Assembly (NCBI RefSeq): GCF_033343995.1
Contig: NZ_CP137573.1
Span: 2,947,001 to 3,011,000, forward strand
Direction of reading: 5' to 3'
Source: Streptomyces sp. HUAS YS2
Lineage (GTDB): Bacteria > Actinomycetota > Actinomycetes > Streptomycetales > Streptomycetaceae
Length of the DNA: 64,000 nucleotides
Of the stretch, positions 27,302-36,525 are shown one piece after another (the stretch's first letter is position 1; each line of letters starts with the position of its first letter). Under the pieces are notes generated by a model. That model did not search any database and was not told the DNA's origin. It saw nothing but the letters and a program-made list of their open reading frames with translations. Made by a program: the position numbers and the translations under genes.

Positions 27302-28063
27302 TCAGGTGCCGTAGCGGCGGTGCCGGGCGGCGTAGTCGCGCAGCGCCCGCAGGAAGTCGACCTTGCGGAAGGCCGGCCAGTGCACCTCGCAGAAGTAGTA
27401 CTCGGAATGGGCGCTCTGCCACAGCATGAAGCCGGACAGCCGCTGCTCGCCGCTGGTACGGATCACCAGGTCCGGGTCCGGCTGGCCGCGGGTGTAGAGG
27501 TGCTCCGCGATGTGGTCGATGTCGAGGACCTCGGCCAGCTCCTCGAAGCTCGTCCCCTTCTCCGCGTGCTCCAGGAGCAGCGAGCGGACCGCGTCCGCGA
27601 TCTCCTGTCGGCCCCCGTAGCCCACCGCGACGTTCACGAGTATCCCGGTGTTGCCCACGGTGGCCTGCTCGGCCTCCTTCAGCACCGACTGCGTGCGGGC
27701 GGGCAGCAGGTCCATCGTGCCCACGTGGTTCACCCGCCAGCGGCCGTCCGAGGCGAGCGCGCGCACCGCGTTCTCGATGATGCCGAGCAGCGGGACCAGC
27801 TGCTCCTCGGGCCGGTTCAGGTTGTCGGTGGAGAGCATCCACAGCGTGACGACCTCGACGTCCGTCTCGGCACACCAGCCGAGCAGCTCCTGGATCTTGT
27901 CCGCGCCGGCCTTGTGGCCCTGTTCGGGGGTGCCACCGGAGGCCTTGGCCCAGCGCCGGTTGCCGTCGAGGATGACGCCGATGTGCTTCGGCACCTGGGC
28001 GTGATCGAGTCGGCCTTCCACCCGGCGCGCATAGAGCCCGTACACCAGGTCGCGCAGGTTCAC
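27302..28063 (-). CDS. uppS: Cis-prenyltransferase (isoprenyl diphosphate synthase, UppS family)
   Basis: A 253-residue enzyme that condenses isopentenyl diphosphate onto an allylic primer to make the polyprenyl carrier lipid for wall synthesis. It acts at the cytosolic membrane face. Hallmarks are HIGVILDGNRRWAKASG (catalytic Asp and substrate P-loop, about 28-44), TLWMLSTDNLNRP, and the C-terminal DLVIRTSGEQRLSGFMLWQSAHSEYYF. GTG 28063 has AAGGAAC just upstream. Streptomyces often has two such genes, so this may be the Z-type (shorter chain) or undecaprenyl enzyme; sequence does not decide. Confidence 0.92.
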   Translation of the reverse strand: MNLRDLVYGLYARRVEGRLDHAQVPKHIGVILDGNRRWAKASGGTPEQGHKAGADKIQELLGWCAETDVEVVTLWMLSTDNLNRPEEQLVPLLGIIENAVRALASDGRWRVNHVGTMDLLPARTQSVLKEAEQATVGNTGILVNVAVGYGGRQEIADAVRSLLLEHAEKGTSFEELAEVLDIDHIAEHLYTRGQPDPDLVIRTSGEQRLSGFMLWQSAHSEYYFCEVHWPAFRKVDFLRALRDYAARHRRYGT

Positions 28064-28172
28064 TGTTCCTTACCCCTCCATCTGCGGCGGCCCCCGAAGC
28101 CGCCACATTACTGCGGACGGGTAACCGGCTCCCAGCCCGGGACTGTCACAAGTCCGTGATAAGGAGAGATAC

Positions 28173-29210
<1,038 letters not shown>

Positions 29211-29245
29211 CCTTCGCGGGCGGAGCGCGTTCGGGGAAAAGAAAA

Positions 29246-29279
29246 CGGGCCGGTCCGTGGGGGGATACGGACCGGCCCG
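29246..29279 (+). terminator. Terminator after the aldo/keto reductase
   Basis: CGGGCCGGTCCGT (29246-29258) pairs perfectly with ACGGACCGGCCCG (29267-29279) across 8 nt, 35 nt after the stop. Confidence 0.85.
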
Positions 29280-29545
29280 AGGGGGGGTTTCCACCATAAC
29301 CCTTCATTAGTCGTGCTGCGTGCCACACGGCGCCGACGGAGTGCCACGGATTCCTCGGAGCCCTTGCGGGACAAGGGTCCCGGGGGGCGGTGGCGGGTTT
29401 ACGCCCGGGCGTGGCGGCGGGTTCCGTCCCTCCGACGGGGGACCCCCGGGGATGTGTTTCCGGTTGACGGGGTGGGTGGGTCCGGGTGAGTTCCCGGGAG
29501 GTGAGAGGACAGGTTCTGGCCTAGTTCTCTCCTAGCGTCGGGGGT
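29280..29545. other. Non-coding stretch before the AlkZ-like gene
   Basis: About 265 bp with no supported gene. A small CCCTTG-CGGGA-CAAGGG hairpin lies at 29361-29377. TAGCGT (29533-29538) lies 7 nt before the next ATG, suggesting a leaderless transcript. Nothing else is apparent. Confidence 0.4.
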
Positions 29546-30703
29546 ATGACCTCCACCGTGTTCTTCAGCTGGGACCAGGCCGACGCGCGGCGCATCCGCC
29601 GACAGTTCCTGGACCGGCCCGCCGAGCCCGCCGACTCGGCGCCTTCGACCGTGGCCGCTGCCATGCTCGGGGCGCACGCCCAGATCCTGTCGGCCGCCGA
29701 GCTGTCCCTCGCGCTGCGGATCGTCGGCGCGACCCGGGCCGACGTGCGCGCGGCCCTGTGGCAGGAGCGCTCGCTGATCAAGACGTTCGGACCGCGCGGC
29801 ACCGTGCATCTGCTGCCGGCCGCCGACCTCGCGCTGTGGACGGGCGCGCTGTCGGCACTGCCCGCCGGGCCGGGCGGCCAGCCCGGGGACGTCCGGATGA
29901 CGGCCGAGCAGACCGACGAGGTCGTCGCGGCGATCGGCGACGCGCTGACCGGCGCGGAGCTGACCGTGGACGAGCTCACCGACGCGATCGTTGAGCGCAC
30001 CGGGCCGTGGGCGGGCGAGCGCGTCATGGAGGCCTTCCAGGACAAGTGGCCCCGATGGCGGCAGGCGACCGCGACGGCCGCGCACCGCGGGGTGCTGTGC
30101 TTCGGGGAGAACCGGGGGCGGAAGGTCACGTACACGAACCCGGGAGTGCAGCCGTCGGCGGGGCCGACCGCGCTCGCGGAGCTGGTGGAGCGGTACCTGT
30201 ACGCGTACGGGCCCGCGACGCCGCGGCACTTCGCCACCTGGCTGGCGGCGCCCGCGGGGTGGGCCGGCGCGCTGTTCGCCTCGCTCTCGGGCGCGGGGCG
30301 GATCGAGGAGGTCGACCTGGAGGGCGAGTCGGCCTGGGTGGTCGCCGGCGACACGGAGGTGCCGGCTGAACCGGTGCGCGGGGTGCGGCTGCTGCCGTAC
30401 TTCGACGCCTTCGCCATCGCCTCCCAGCCGCGCGCCCGCCTCTTCCCGGGGCGAGCGTACGAGCGGGCCCTCGCGCGCGGCCAGGCCGGGAACTTCCCGG
30501 TGCTGCTCGTCGACGGCGAGGTCGCGGGGGTCTGGCACCAGCGGCGCTCCGGCAAGCGTGTCGCGGTGACGGTGGAACCCCTGGCTCCGCTGGCCGCGCC
30601 CCGCCTGCGTGAACTCGAGGAGCAGGCCGCGCGGGTGGGTGAGGTGCTGGAGGGGGTGGCGGAGTTGACCGTCGGGCCGGTCTCGGTGGGGGCGCACGCC
30701 TGA
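29546..30703 (+). CDS. Winged-helix AlkZ-like protein (HTH_42 family)
   Basis: A 385-residue protein of the AlkZ/YcaQ DNA-glycosylase-like superfamily, which has tandem winged helices. Supporting segments are LGAHAQILSAAELSLALR (about 38-55), ERSLIKTFGPRGTVHLL, PATPRHFATWLA and AGVWHQRRSGKRVAVTVEPL. Known AlkZ enzymes that unhook DNA crosslinks use a Q-x-Q catalytic motif at the position where this protein has H-A-Q. It may belong to an HxQ subgroup with different or no glycosylase activity. A TAGCGT box 7 nt before the ATG and no ribosome site suggest leaderless translation. Confidence 0.75.
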   Translation: MTSTVFFSWDQADARRIRRQFLDRPAEPADSAPSTVAAAMLGAHAQILSAAELSLALRIVGATRADVRAALWQERSLIKTFGPRGTVHLLPAADLALWTGALSALPAGPGGQPGDVRMTAEQTDEVVAAIGDALTGAELTVDELTDAIVERTGPWAGERVMEAFQDKWPRWRQATATAAHRGVLCFGENRGRKVTYTNPGVQPSAGPTALAELVERYLYAYGPATPRHFATWLAAPAGWAGALFASLSGAGRIEEVDLEGESAWVVAGDTEVPAEPVRGVRLLPYFDAFAIASQPRARLFPGRAYERALARGQAGNFPVLLVDGEVAGVWHQRRSGKRVAVTVEPLAPLAAPRLRELEEQAARVGEVLEGVAELTVGPVSVGAHA

Positions 30704-30760
30704 GCGCGGGCGTCTGTGTGCACGGTGCCGCGTGGGACGTTCCCCCGCTCCCGTCCGCGG

Positions 30761-32269
30761 TCAGGGCGCGCGGCGGAGGAGGGTGATGCCGTCGCGGCGG
30801 GCGACCCGTTCGTAGCCGTGCTTCTCCGCTGCCGCCAGTTCCGCCTCCTGCTGCTCGATCGGGTAGGGCCAGTGGCCGACCTTGTACGGCCAGGCCTCCG
30901 GGGCCTCGCGGTCGTGCACGATCCACTCGGCGGTGGGCGGCGGGAGGCGGTTGCGGTCGTAGCGGTAGAGCTCGCTGTCGACCGGGAACGTCGGGAAGAC
31001 CACGACCGTGCAGCGCGAGGTCAGCTGCGGGATCAGGCGGTTGGAGGCGGCCACGGTCGCCCCGTCCGGGATCCGGGCGAGCAGGGCGCGGGCCGCCTCG
31101 ATGTGCGGGGTGGTCCGCCAGGTCGCCCGCTGGGCCAGCTGCGCCAGCGGGAAGGACGGGAGCAGGACGAACGTCACGGCGAGGACCGTCGCCAGGGAGG
31201 CGCGGACGTGCCGGGTGGCGAGGGGGTGTGTCTCGCCTCGCCAGCGGGAGAGCGCGTCGATCAGGCCGGCGAAGACGACGGGCATGAGGATCGCGCTGTA
31301 GTGGAACGCCGTCCCCCAGTGGAAGCCGTTCTCCGACAGCATCCGCCAGGTCAGGGTGGGCACCGCGATGAGGGACAGGGGGGAGCGGAGCGCCAGCATC
31401 GCGGACGGGGCGAAGACCATGACCAGGGTCATCGGCTTGATGTCGGGGCGCAGGACGTCGAGCGGGGCGTGCGCGAGGGTGGAGAGCAGGGAGCCGTATC
31501 CGGCGGCCAGGTTGCCGCCGTGTGCGTAGCCGCCGCCCGGGTTGAAGGCGGGGAGCAGGAGTTTGATCTCGACGAGGGAGCCGAGCAGACCTGCGGCGAT
31601 GGTGACCAGGCCCAGTTTGCGGGGGCCCTTCAGCGCGATGTACCCGCCCACTGCGGCGAGCGTCAGGCCCAGGTCCTCCTTGATGAGGAGCAGGGGCGCC
31701 GCACAGGCCACTGCCTGGTTCCAGCGCCGTCGGGCCAGTGCCTCCAGGGCGAAGGCGAGCAGCGGGACGGCGAGGGCGACCTCGTGGAAGTCGAAGGCGG
31801 CGGCTGACGCCACGCCCCAGCTCAGTCCGTAACCGGCTGCGATCACGTGCGCGGAGCGGCGGCCGAGCGCGCGCGCTGCCCAGCGGGCGAGCGGGACGAC
31901 GGCGAGGGCGAGCAGCGCGGACTGGGCGAGGAGGAGGCAGAGCGGGGACGGCCAGATTCGGTAGAAGGGGGCGAGGACCGCGACCAGGGGGTGGAAGTGA
32001 TCGCCCAGCAGGTTGAAGCCCTCGCCGCGCAACGGGACCACGGGGGCGCTCAGTTGGGCGTATGCGCGGACGGCCTGCTCGAAGATGCCGAGGTCGTAGC
32101 CGGTCGTCCGGATGAGGGCGTGGCGGCGTACGGCGACGGTGGCGTAGAGGGTGCAGAGTGCGGCGGCCCACATCCACGGGAGGAGGGAGACCCGGGGCGG
32201 ACGTGCCGCGTTTCTCGGGGAGGGAAGGGTTGCGGGTTGTCGGTCCTGATTGTCAGTGAATGTCCGCAT
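30761..32269 (-). CDS. DUF2079 integral membrane protein
   Basis: A 502-residue membrane protein. The N-terminal TTGYDLGIFEQAVRAYAQ and GDHFHPLVAVLAPFY are the DUF2079 family signature, followed by about nine hydrophobic helices and a C-terminal extracytoplasmic domain. The fold resembles GT-C glycosyltransferases, so it may transfer sugars from a polyprenyl donor, but no substrate is known. TAGCAT lies about 8 nt before the ATG, a likely leaderless promoter. It lies 43 nt downstream of the prepilin peptidase on the same strand and may be partly co-transcribed. Confidence 0.8.
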   Translation of the reverse strand: MRTFTDNQDRQPATLPSPRNAARPPRVSLLPWMWAAALCTLYATVAVRRHALIRTTGYDLGIFEQAVRAYAQLSAPVVPLRGEGFNLLGDHFHPLVAVLAPFYRIWPSPLCLLLAQSALLALAVVPLARWAARALGRRSAHVIAAGYGLSWGVASAAAFDFHEVALAVPLLAFALEALARRRWNQAVACAAPLLLIKEDLGLTLAAVGGYIALKGPRKLGLVTIAAGLLGSLVEIKLLLPAFNPGGGYAHGGNLAAGYGSLLSTLAHAPLDVLRPDIKPMTLVMVFAPSAMLALRSPLSLIAVPTLTWRMLSENGFHWGTAFHYSAILMPVVFAGLIDALSRWRGETHPLATRHVRASLATVLAVTFVLLPSFPLAQLAQRATWRTTPHIEAARALLARIPDGATVAASNRLIPQLTSRCTVVVFPTFPVDSELYRYDRNRLPPPTAEWIVHDREAPEAWPYKVGHWPYPIEQQEAELAAAEKHGYERVARRDGITLLRRAP

Positions 32270-32312
32270 ACGCCGTGATGCTAGGGCGGTACGGGAGTGA
32301 TTCCGGGGAGCG

Positions 32313-33176
32313 TCAGCTCGCGGCGAGGGCTCCGAACAGCACGCCGAGCAGCGCGCCGCCGATCATGAACGGCCCGAACGGGATCGCGGACTTGCGGTTC
32401 GCCTTGCGCAGCAGGACGAGGCCGAGCCCGTACACCCCGCCGAACAGGAAGCCCGCGAACGCGCCGGCGAAGAGGATCCCCCAGCCGTACCAGCCGAGCA
32501 GCACGCCGAGCGAGAGCGCGAGTTTGACGTCGCCGAAGCCCATGCCGTTGGGGTTGATGATGAAGAGGAGGAAGTACGCGGCGCCCAGGACGAGTCCGCC
32601 GAGCAGGGCGTGCGCGAATGATCCGGCCGCCTCCGGCGCCAGCGCGGCCGCCCCGAGCAGCAGCGGCGCGGCCAGGGCCAGCGGGAGCGTGAGGTGGTCG
32701 GGCAGCCGGTGGACCCGGGCGTCGACCGTGGCCAGCAGCACCGCGAACGGCGCGCAGAGCAGCCAGACCGCCAGCTCGGGCCGGAACCCGGTGGCCGCGG
32801 CGAGCGCGGCGCAGGCCGCTGCGGTGACGAGCGGGATGGCGGGGGTGGTGCGCAGGGGGAAGCGCCGGGTCGGGGTGGCGGGCGTGTCGTCCGGGGCGGT
32901 GTCCGTGTCCGTCTCCCCGAGGGCGGCGGCGGCCGGGTTCTTGTTCGCGCCCACTTCCACCGTCGCGCGTCGGGGTGCCGGGACGGTCACCGCGCACACA
33001 CGGCATCGCGTCCCGCCGAGCCAGCCCCGGGCCGGGCCCATGAGCGCATGCCCCTCGGGGCAGTCGTTCCGCCACCCCTCCTCCGGCTCGACGGAGAGCC
33101 GGTACGCGGCGCGCGGCACGAGCAGCCCGGTGGCGGCACCCCACAGGGCGGCGACGGCGATCAGCGTGACGTACAC
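32313..33176 (-). CDS. Type IV prepilin peptidase (A24 family)
   Basis: A 287-residue membrane aspartyl protease expected to cleave Flp-type prepilins after the leader Gly. The two catalytic Asp are visible as VDARVHRLPDHLT and GFGDVKLALS. An N-terminal Cys-bearing loop (DCPEGHALMG ... CRVC) is a partial zinc-binding region as in PilD-type enzymes. GTG 33176 is 6 nt from a TAGGGT box, implying a leaderless mRNA. Its promoter carries the same GGGCCC double site as the Flp pilin and the three pilin-toxin genes. It is the only prepilin peptidase seen in this window and is the obvious candidate to process all of them. Confidence 0.92.
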   Translation of the reverse strand: MYVTLIAVAALWGAATGLLVPRAAYRLSVEPEEGWRNDCPEGHALMGPARGWLGGTRCRVCAVTVPAPRRATVEVGANKNPAAAALGETDTDTAPDDTPATPTRRFPLRTTPAIPLVTAAACAALAAATGFRPELAVWLLCAPFAVLLATVDARVHRLPDHLTLPLALAAPLLLGAAALAPEAAGSFAHALLGGLVLGAAYFLLFIINPNGMGFGDVKLALSLGVLLGWYGWGILFAGAFAGFLFGGVYGLGLVLLRKANRKSAIPFGPFMIGGALLGVLFGALAAS

Positions 33177-33182
33177 ACCCCG

Positions 33183-33227
33183 ACCCTACGGGCGGCGGAA
33201 CGCGGGGGACATGGGCCCAGGGGCCCA
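33183..33227 (-). promoter_or_regulatory. GGGCCC-type promoter of the prepilin peptidase
   Basis: On the minus strand TGGGCCCCTGGGCCCA (33227-33212) is followed, after GGGCCCATG, by 21 nt and TAGGGT (33188-33183), then 6 nt to the GTG start. It matches the architecture before the pilin and pilin-toxin genes. A further GGGCCCA at 33243-33249 lies 24 nt before a TACGGT box that could serve the divergent DUF192 gene. Confidence 0.75.
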
Positions 33228-33287
33228 CTGCGCGCTCGTACGGGGCCCAAAGCACGGTTCGACAGGGAGGCGCTACGGTCTTCGACC

Positions 33288-33647
33288 ATGGCGAAATGGC
33301 GGAACGGCAAGGGCACATTGACCGTCCAGGGACGGGACGAGGCGATACCGGTCGAGATCGCCGCCTCGTACGGGACGAGGCGGCGCGGGCTGCTCGGGCG
33401 CGACGGCGTCGACGGCGCGCTGCTGATCACCCCGTGCAACAGCGTCCACACCTTCCGGATGCGGTTCACCATCGACGTGGCCTACCTGAACCGGAACCTG
33501 GACGTCGTCGCCGTGAAGACGATGAAGCCCGGCCGCATGGGACGCATCAGCCTCCGCGCCCGGCACGTGCTGGAGGCCGAGGCGGGTGCGATGGCGGCGT
33601 GGGGTGTGCGGCCGGGGGTTCGGGTGACGGTCGCGGCTACTCCTTGA
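33288..33647 (+). CDS. DUF192 family protein
   Basis: A 119-residue protein matching DUF192: RRRGLLGRDGVDGALLITPCNSVHTFRMRFTIDVAYLN and DVVAVKTMKPGRMG are the family core. The fold is a small beta-barrel of unknown function. There is no signal peptide here, unlike many Gram-negative members. It diverges from the prepilin peptidase; TACGGT lies 8 nt before the ATG, suggesting a leaderless transcript, with a GGGCCCA half-site upstream. It overlaps the convergent lipoprotein gene by 11 bp. Confidence 0.82.
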   Translation: MAKWRNGKGTLTVQGRDEAIPVEIAASYGTRRRGLLGRDGVDGALLITPCNSVHTFRMRFTIDVAYLNRNLDVVAVKTMKPGRMGRISLRARHVLEAEAGAMAAWGVRPGVRVTVAATP

Positions 33648-34395
33648 GCTTGGCCACCTGTGCGGCGGCCAGTGCCGGCGGGATCTGCGGGGTCGCCGGG
33701 CCCTCGAAGTTCGCCGTGTAGAAGGTGGCGACCGTCGGGCCCTGGCGGACGACCTGGAAGACCAGCGGCACCGGCGTGCCCTCGAAGTCGCCGGTGAGCT
33801 GGTACGCGAAGCTGTCGTCGCCGGCCCTGGGCATCGTGAGTTCCTTGACGCCCTTGTACGTCGACGGGCCCGAGCTACTGCGGGTCGTGAAGCCGCCCTT
33901 GCAGGCGGTGGCGGCGACGCGCAGCCGGTGCAGCACGGTCGTCGCGCTCGGGCCGTGGCTGGTGAGGAACACCGACACGGCCGGCTTCAGGTCCTTGTTC
34001 GCGCCGGTGATCTGCCGGTACACCGAGGCCTGCGCGGCCGGCTCGGGCTGCCCGTTCAGGACCGAGGTGAGCGGGGCGCACTCGGGCTTCTCCGGGGTCT
34101 CGCCCTGCGGCGGCGGGGCGTCCATCGGGCCGACGTTGAACCCGGGCACGTCGGCGGCGACGAGCACCGCCTTCTCCAGCTCGGGCTTGGCCAGCGGCTT
34201 GCCGGTGGGCGCGGGCGCGTACGGCTCGGGCCCCGGGCCGGCGGGCGCGGACGTGCTGGGCGTGGGCTTCTTCTCGACGACGCTCTTGCCCTCGTCCTTC
34301 TTGCCCTCGTCGCCCTCGCAGGCTGTGGTCAGCCCCAGGGTGAGCGCGGCGACCACGGTCGCCGTGGTGATCCGTGCGATACCTCGTCGAGTCAT
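33637..34395 (-). CDS. Secreted lipoprotein of unknown function, member of the GGGCCC regulon
   Basis: A 252-residue lipoprotein. The signal peptide ends in lipobox LTTAC (Cys about 26), followed by a Lys/Pro/Thr linker and a globular domain with CAPLTSVLNGQ and ATACKGGFTT, likely a disulfide. I do not recognise the domain; it loosely resembles actinobacterial sensor-type lipoproteins. ATG 34395 is 7 nt from TAGCGT, giving a leaderless mRNA. The promoter carries a triple CATGGGCCC repeat like the pilin and pilin-toxin promoters, so it is probably an outer-surface partner of the pilus or toxins. Confidence 0.8.
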   Translation of the reverse strand: MTRRGIARITTATVVAALTLGLTTACEGDEGKKDEGKSVVEKKPTPSTSAPAGPGPEPYAPAPTGKPLAKPELEKAVLVAADVPGFNVGPMDAPPPQGETPEKPECAPLTSVLNGQPEPAAQASVYRQITGANKDLKPAVSVFLTSHGPSATTVLHRLRVAATACKGGFTTRSSSGPSTYKGVKELTMPRAGDDSFAYQLTGDFEGTPVPLVFQVVRQGPTVATFYTANFEGPATPQIPPALAAAQVAKLKE

Positions 34396-34402
34396 GTACC
34401 GC

Positions 34403-34450
34403 ACGCTAACAGGGCAGTTGGGACGGGTGCATGGGCCCATGGGCCCATGG
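34403..34450 (-). promoter_or_regulatory. GGGCCC-type promoter of the lipoprotein gene
   Basis: Two complete GGGCCC cores, each flanked by CAT, occupy 34430-34450. GGGCCCATG (minus strand, 34438-34430) is followed by 21 nt, TAGCGT (34408-34403) and 7 nt to the ATG. The site abuts the end of the upstream membrane gene. Confidence 0.75.
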
Positions 34451-34456
34451 AGCGGG

Positions 34457-35593
34457 CTAGGGAGGTCCGGAGCCGAGCAGGGTGAACGCCCCGTACGCGC
34501 CCGAGGCGAGCGCGAGAGCCGCGAGAACGCCGATCCGGCCGCGGACCGGAAGCCGGACGAGGGCGACCGCGGCGGGCAGCAGCAGGCCGAACGCGGGCAT
34601 CATCAGGCGCGGCCGGGAGCCGAAGTACGCGGCGCCGATGAGCGAGATCACGACCATCGTGATCGTGTAGACGAGCAGCGGCAGCGGCTGGCGCTGCCGT
34701 ACGCAGAGCACGACCACCCAGGCGAGCAGCGCGAGGACGGCGCAGAGCCCGAGCGCGGCGAGCGGCGGCAGCCCCCAGATGAAGCGGGCGAGCGCGACCC
34801 CGCCGTCGACGCTGTTGCCCCAGGCGGCCTGGACGTCGAAGTACGCGGTGGCGCTGCCCTCGCGGACGCCGACGTACACGATGTACGCGAGCCAGCCGAG
34901 CGGCGCGAGCAGCACGCCGGCGGCCGTGCGCGGCGGCAGCCGGCGCTCGCGTACGACGGTGACGAGCGCGGTGATCCCCAGCGCCGCGATGAGCGCGGCG
35001 GCGGACGGACGGGTGAGCCCGGCGAGCGCGCAGAGCAGGCCGGCGAGGATCCAGCGGTCGCGGAGGACGGCGTACAGCGACCAGGCGGCGAGGGCGGTGA
35101 AGAGGGTCTCCGTGTACGCCATCGACTGCACGAACGCGGTCGGGTACACCCCCCACAGGACGGCCAGCGCGATCCCGGCCGGCCGGCCGGCGACATGCGC
35201 GCCGACGGCAAAGATCCCCCAGGCCGCCGCGAACGCGGCGAGCCAGGCGAGGACGAGCCCGGCCGTGGCGGCGTCGAACGGAGTGAGGGCGGCGAGGCCC
35301 CGTTCCAGGGCGGGGAACAGCGGGAAGAACGCCAGGTCGGAGTGGACGGCCCCGTCGGGCAGCGTGACCTCGTAGCCGTAGCCGTTCTCCGCGATCCGGA
35401 CATACCAGACGGCGTCCCAGCGTCCCTTCAGCAGATGCAGCGCGTCCTTCCCCTGCACGGCCGCGGCCACCCCGAACACCACCATGCCGACGACCCGCAC
35501 GGCGGCGTAGCCGAGCAGCGCGGGGGCGGCGAGCCGGATGGCCGGCGGGAGGGCGGGGCTGCGGCGGGGACGAAGGGCCTGGTCTGCGGACAT
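34457..35593 (-). CDS. PIG-V-like integral membrane mannosyltransferase family protein
   Basis: A 378-residue membrane protein with about 9-10 helices. The first extracytoplasmic loop contains RWDAVWYVRIAENGY, the PIG-V/GT-C signature, and later HSDLAFFPLFPALERGL and PTAFVQSMAYTETLF are typical of this family. It probably transfers a sugar from a polyprenyl-phosphate donor to an extracellular acceptor. ATG 35593 is the first start after a long frame with no ribosome site. It is 68 nt downstream of the immunity-like gene and could share its transcript. Confidence 0.8.
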   Translation of the reverse strand: MSADQALRPRRSPALPPAIRLAAPALLGYAAVRVVGMVVFGVAAAVQGKDALHLLKGRWDAVWYVRIAENGYGYEVTLPDGAVHSDLAFFPLFPALERGLAALTPFDAATAGLVLAWLAAFAAAWGIFAVGAHVAGRPAGIALAVLWGVYPTAFVQSMAYTETLFTALAAWSLYAVLRDRWILAGLLCALAGLTRPSAAALIAALGITALVTVVRERRLPPRTAAGVLLAPLGWLAYIVYVGVREGSATAYFDVQAAWGNSVDGGVALARFIWGLPPLAALGLCAVLALLAWVVVLCVRQRQPLPLLVYTITMVVISLIGAAYFGSRPRLMMPAFGLLLPAAVALVRLPVRGRIGVLAALALASGAYGAFTLLGSGPP

Positions 35594-35661
35594 GCGCTCG
35601 ATTATGTCCGGGCGGCGCGTCGGACCGACGGCCGCCGCCTCCTCCGCGGCGTACACCGCGC

Positions 35662-36525
35662 CTACGCCTCGTCGAAGTCCTCCCACCGGGCCCGGACGAT
35701 TCCGTCCGGGTCCGGCACGACGGCGCGACGGGCGGCAGGCGCGGATTCCCCGAGCATGAAGGCGAAACCGTCGTCGGTCACTTCGGCCAGATCGTCGGCG
35801 CCGCCGGGAAAGGCGCGGTACGCCAGTTCCCCGGGTACCAGCGGAGGCCTGAAGGCCGTGAAGTCGTCGTCCAGGAGGACAGGGTCGAGTCCGAGGTCCG
35901 GATCGACGGCGAGGCTCAGCAGGGAACGGGGGCGGACGGCCTCGGCCACCTCCCCCACGTTCTCCCGGGTCACCCGGAACCACCGGCAGCCGTACGCGCC
36001 GTGCGCCCAGCGCTCGCACAGGAGGGTGACGTCCCCGGCGTCGTCCCGCACCCCGGCCCAGAACGCCTCGTCCGCCACGCCGCGGACCGGATTCTCCACC
36101 TCGTCGGAATCAGGCTCCGCCGTGCGCCGCCCGAGCTCCAGGGACTCACTGTCGAAGCCCGCCAGCTCCTCGGCGGTCTCCGACGTGACGTAGAAGTGCA
36201 TCGCCCCGTCCCAGCCCGACTCGATCCGGAGCCGCCCCGCGCCGATCAGCCGGCAGTACGGGCCCTCACCGGCCGCCATGCCCACGAGGAGCTCCGCGGC
36301 CTCGGCGGGGTCGACCCGCGAGCCGTTCCGGAGCTCCGCGAACCGGTCCGGCAGCGGCCGGCTCACGATCAGCTCCTCGACCTCCAGTCGGCCCGCCCCG
36401 CTCGCCTCCGTCAGCACTGCCAGCAGGCGGCGGAGCTCGGCGGCGTAGGCGTCCCAGCCGGGGGCCTCGGTCAGATCGGACCGTACGGCGTCGGCGCGGG
36501 GGCAAGCGACGAGTTCTGTCTTCAC
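35662..36525 (-). CDS. Probable immunity protein for pilin-toxin 1
   Basis: A 287-residue acidic cytosolic protein (many Asp/Glu; no signal peptide or membrane segment) that I do not recognise. GTG 36525 overlaps the toxin stop as GTGA, so its translation is coupled to the toxin; ATG 36537, 12 nt earlier, is an alternative. Position immediately downstream of a polymorphic-toxin gene and acidic composition against the Lys-rich toxin tip are the standard signs of an immunity protein. Segments such as WDGAMHFYVTSET and GAYGCRWFRVTRENV may help a profile search. Confidence 0.65.
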   Translation of the reverse strand: MKTELVACPRADAVRSDLTEAPGWDAYAAELRRLLAVLTEASGAGRLEVEELIVSRPLPDRFAELRNGSRVDPAEAAELLVGMAAGEGPYCRLIGAGRLRIESGWDGAMHFYVTSETAEELAGFDSESLELGRRTAEPDSDEVENPVRGVADEAFWAGVRDDAGDVTLLCERWAHGAYGCRWFRVTRENVGEVAEAVRPRSLLSLAVDPDLGLDPVLLDDDFTAFRPPLVPGELAYRAFPGGADDLAEVTDDGFAFMLGESAPAARRAVVPDPDGIVRARWEDFDEA

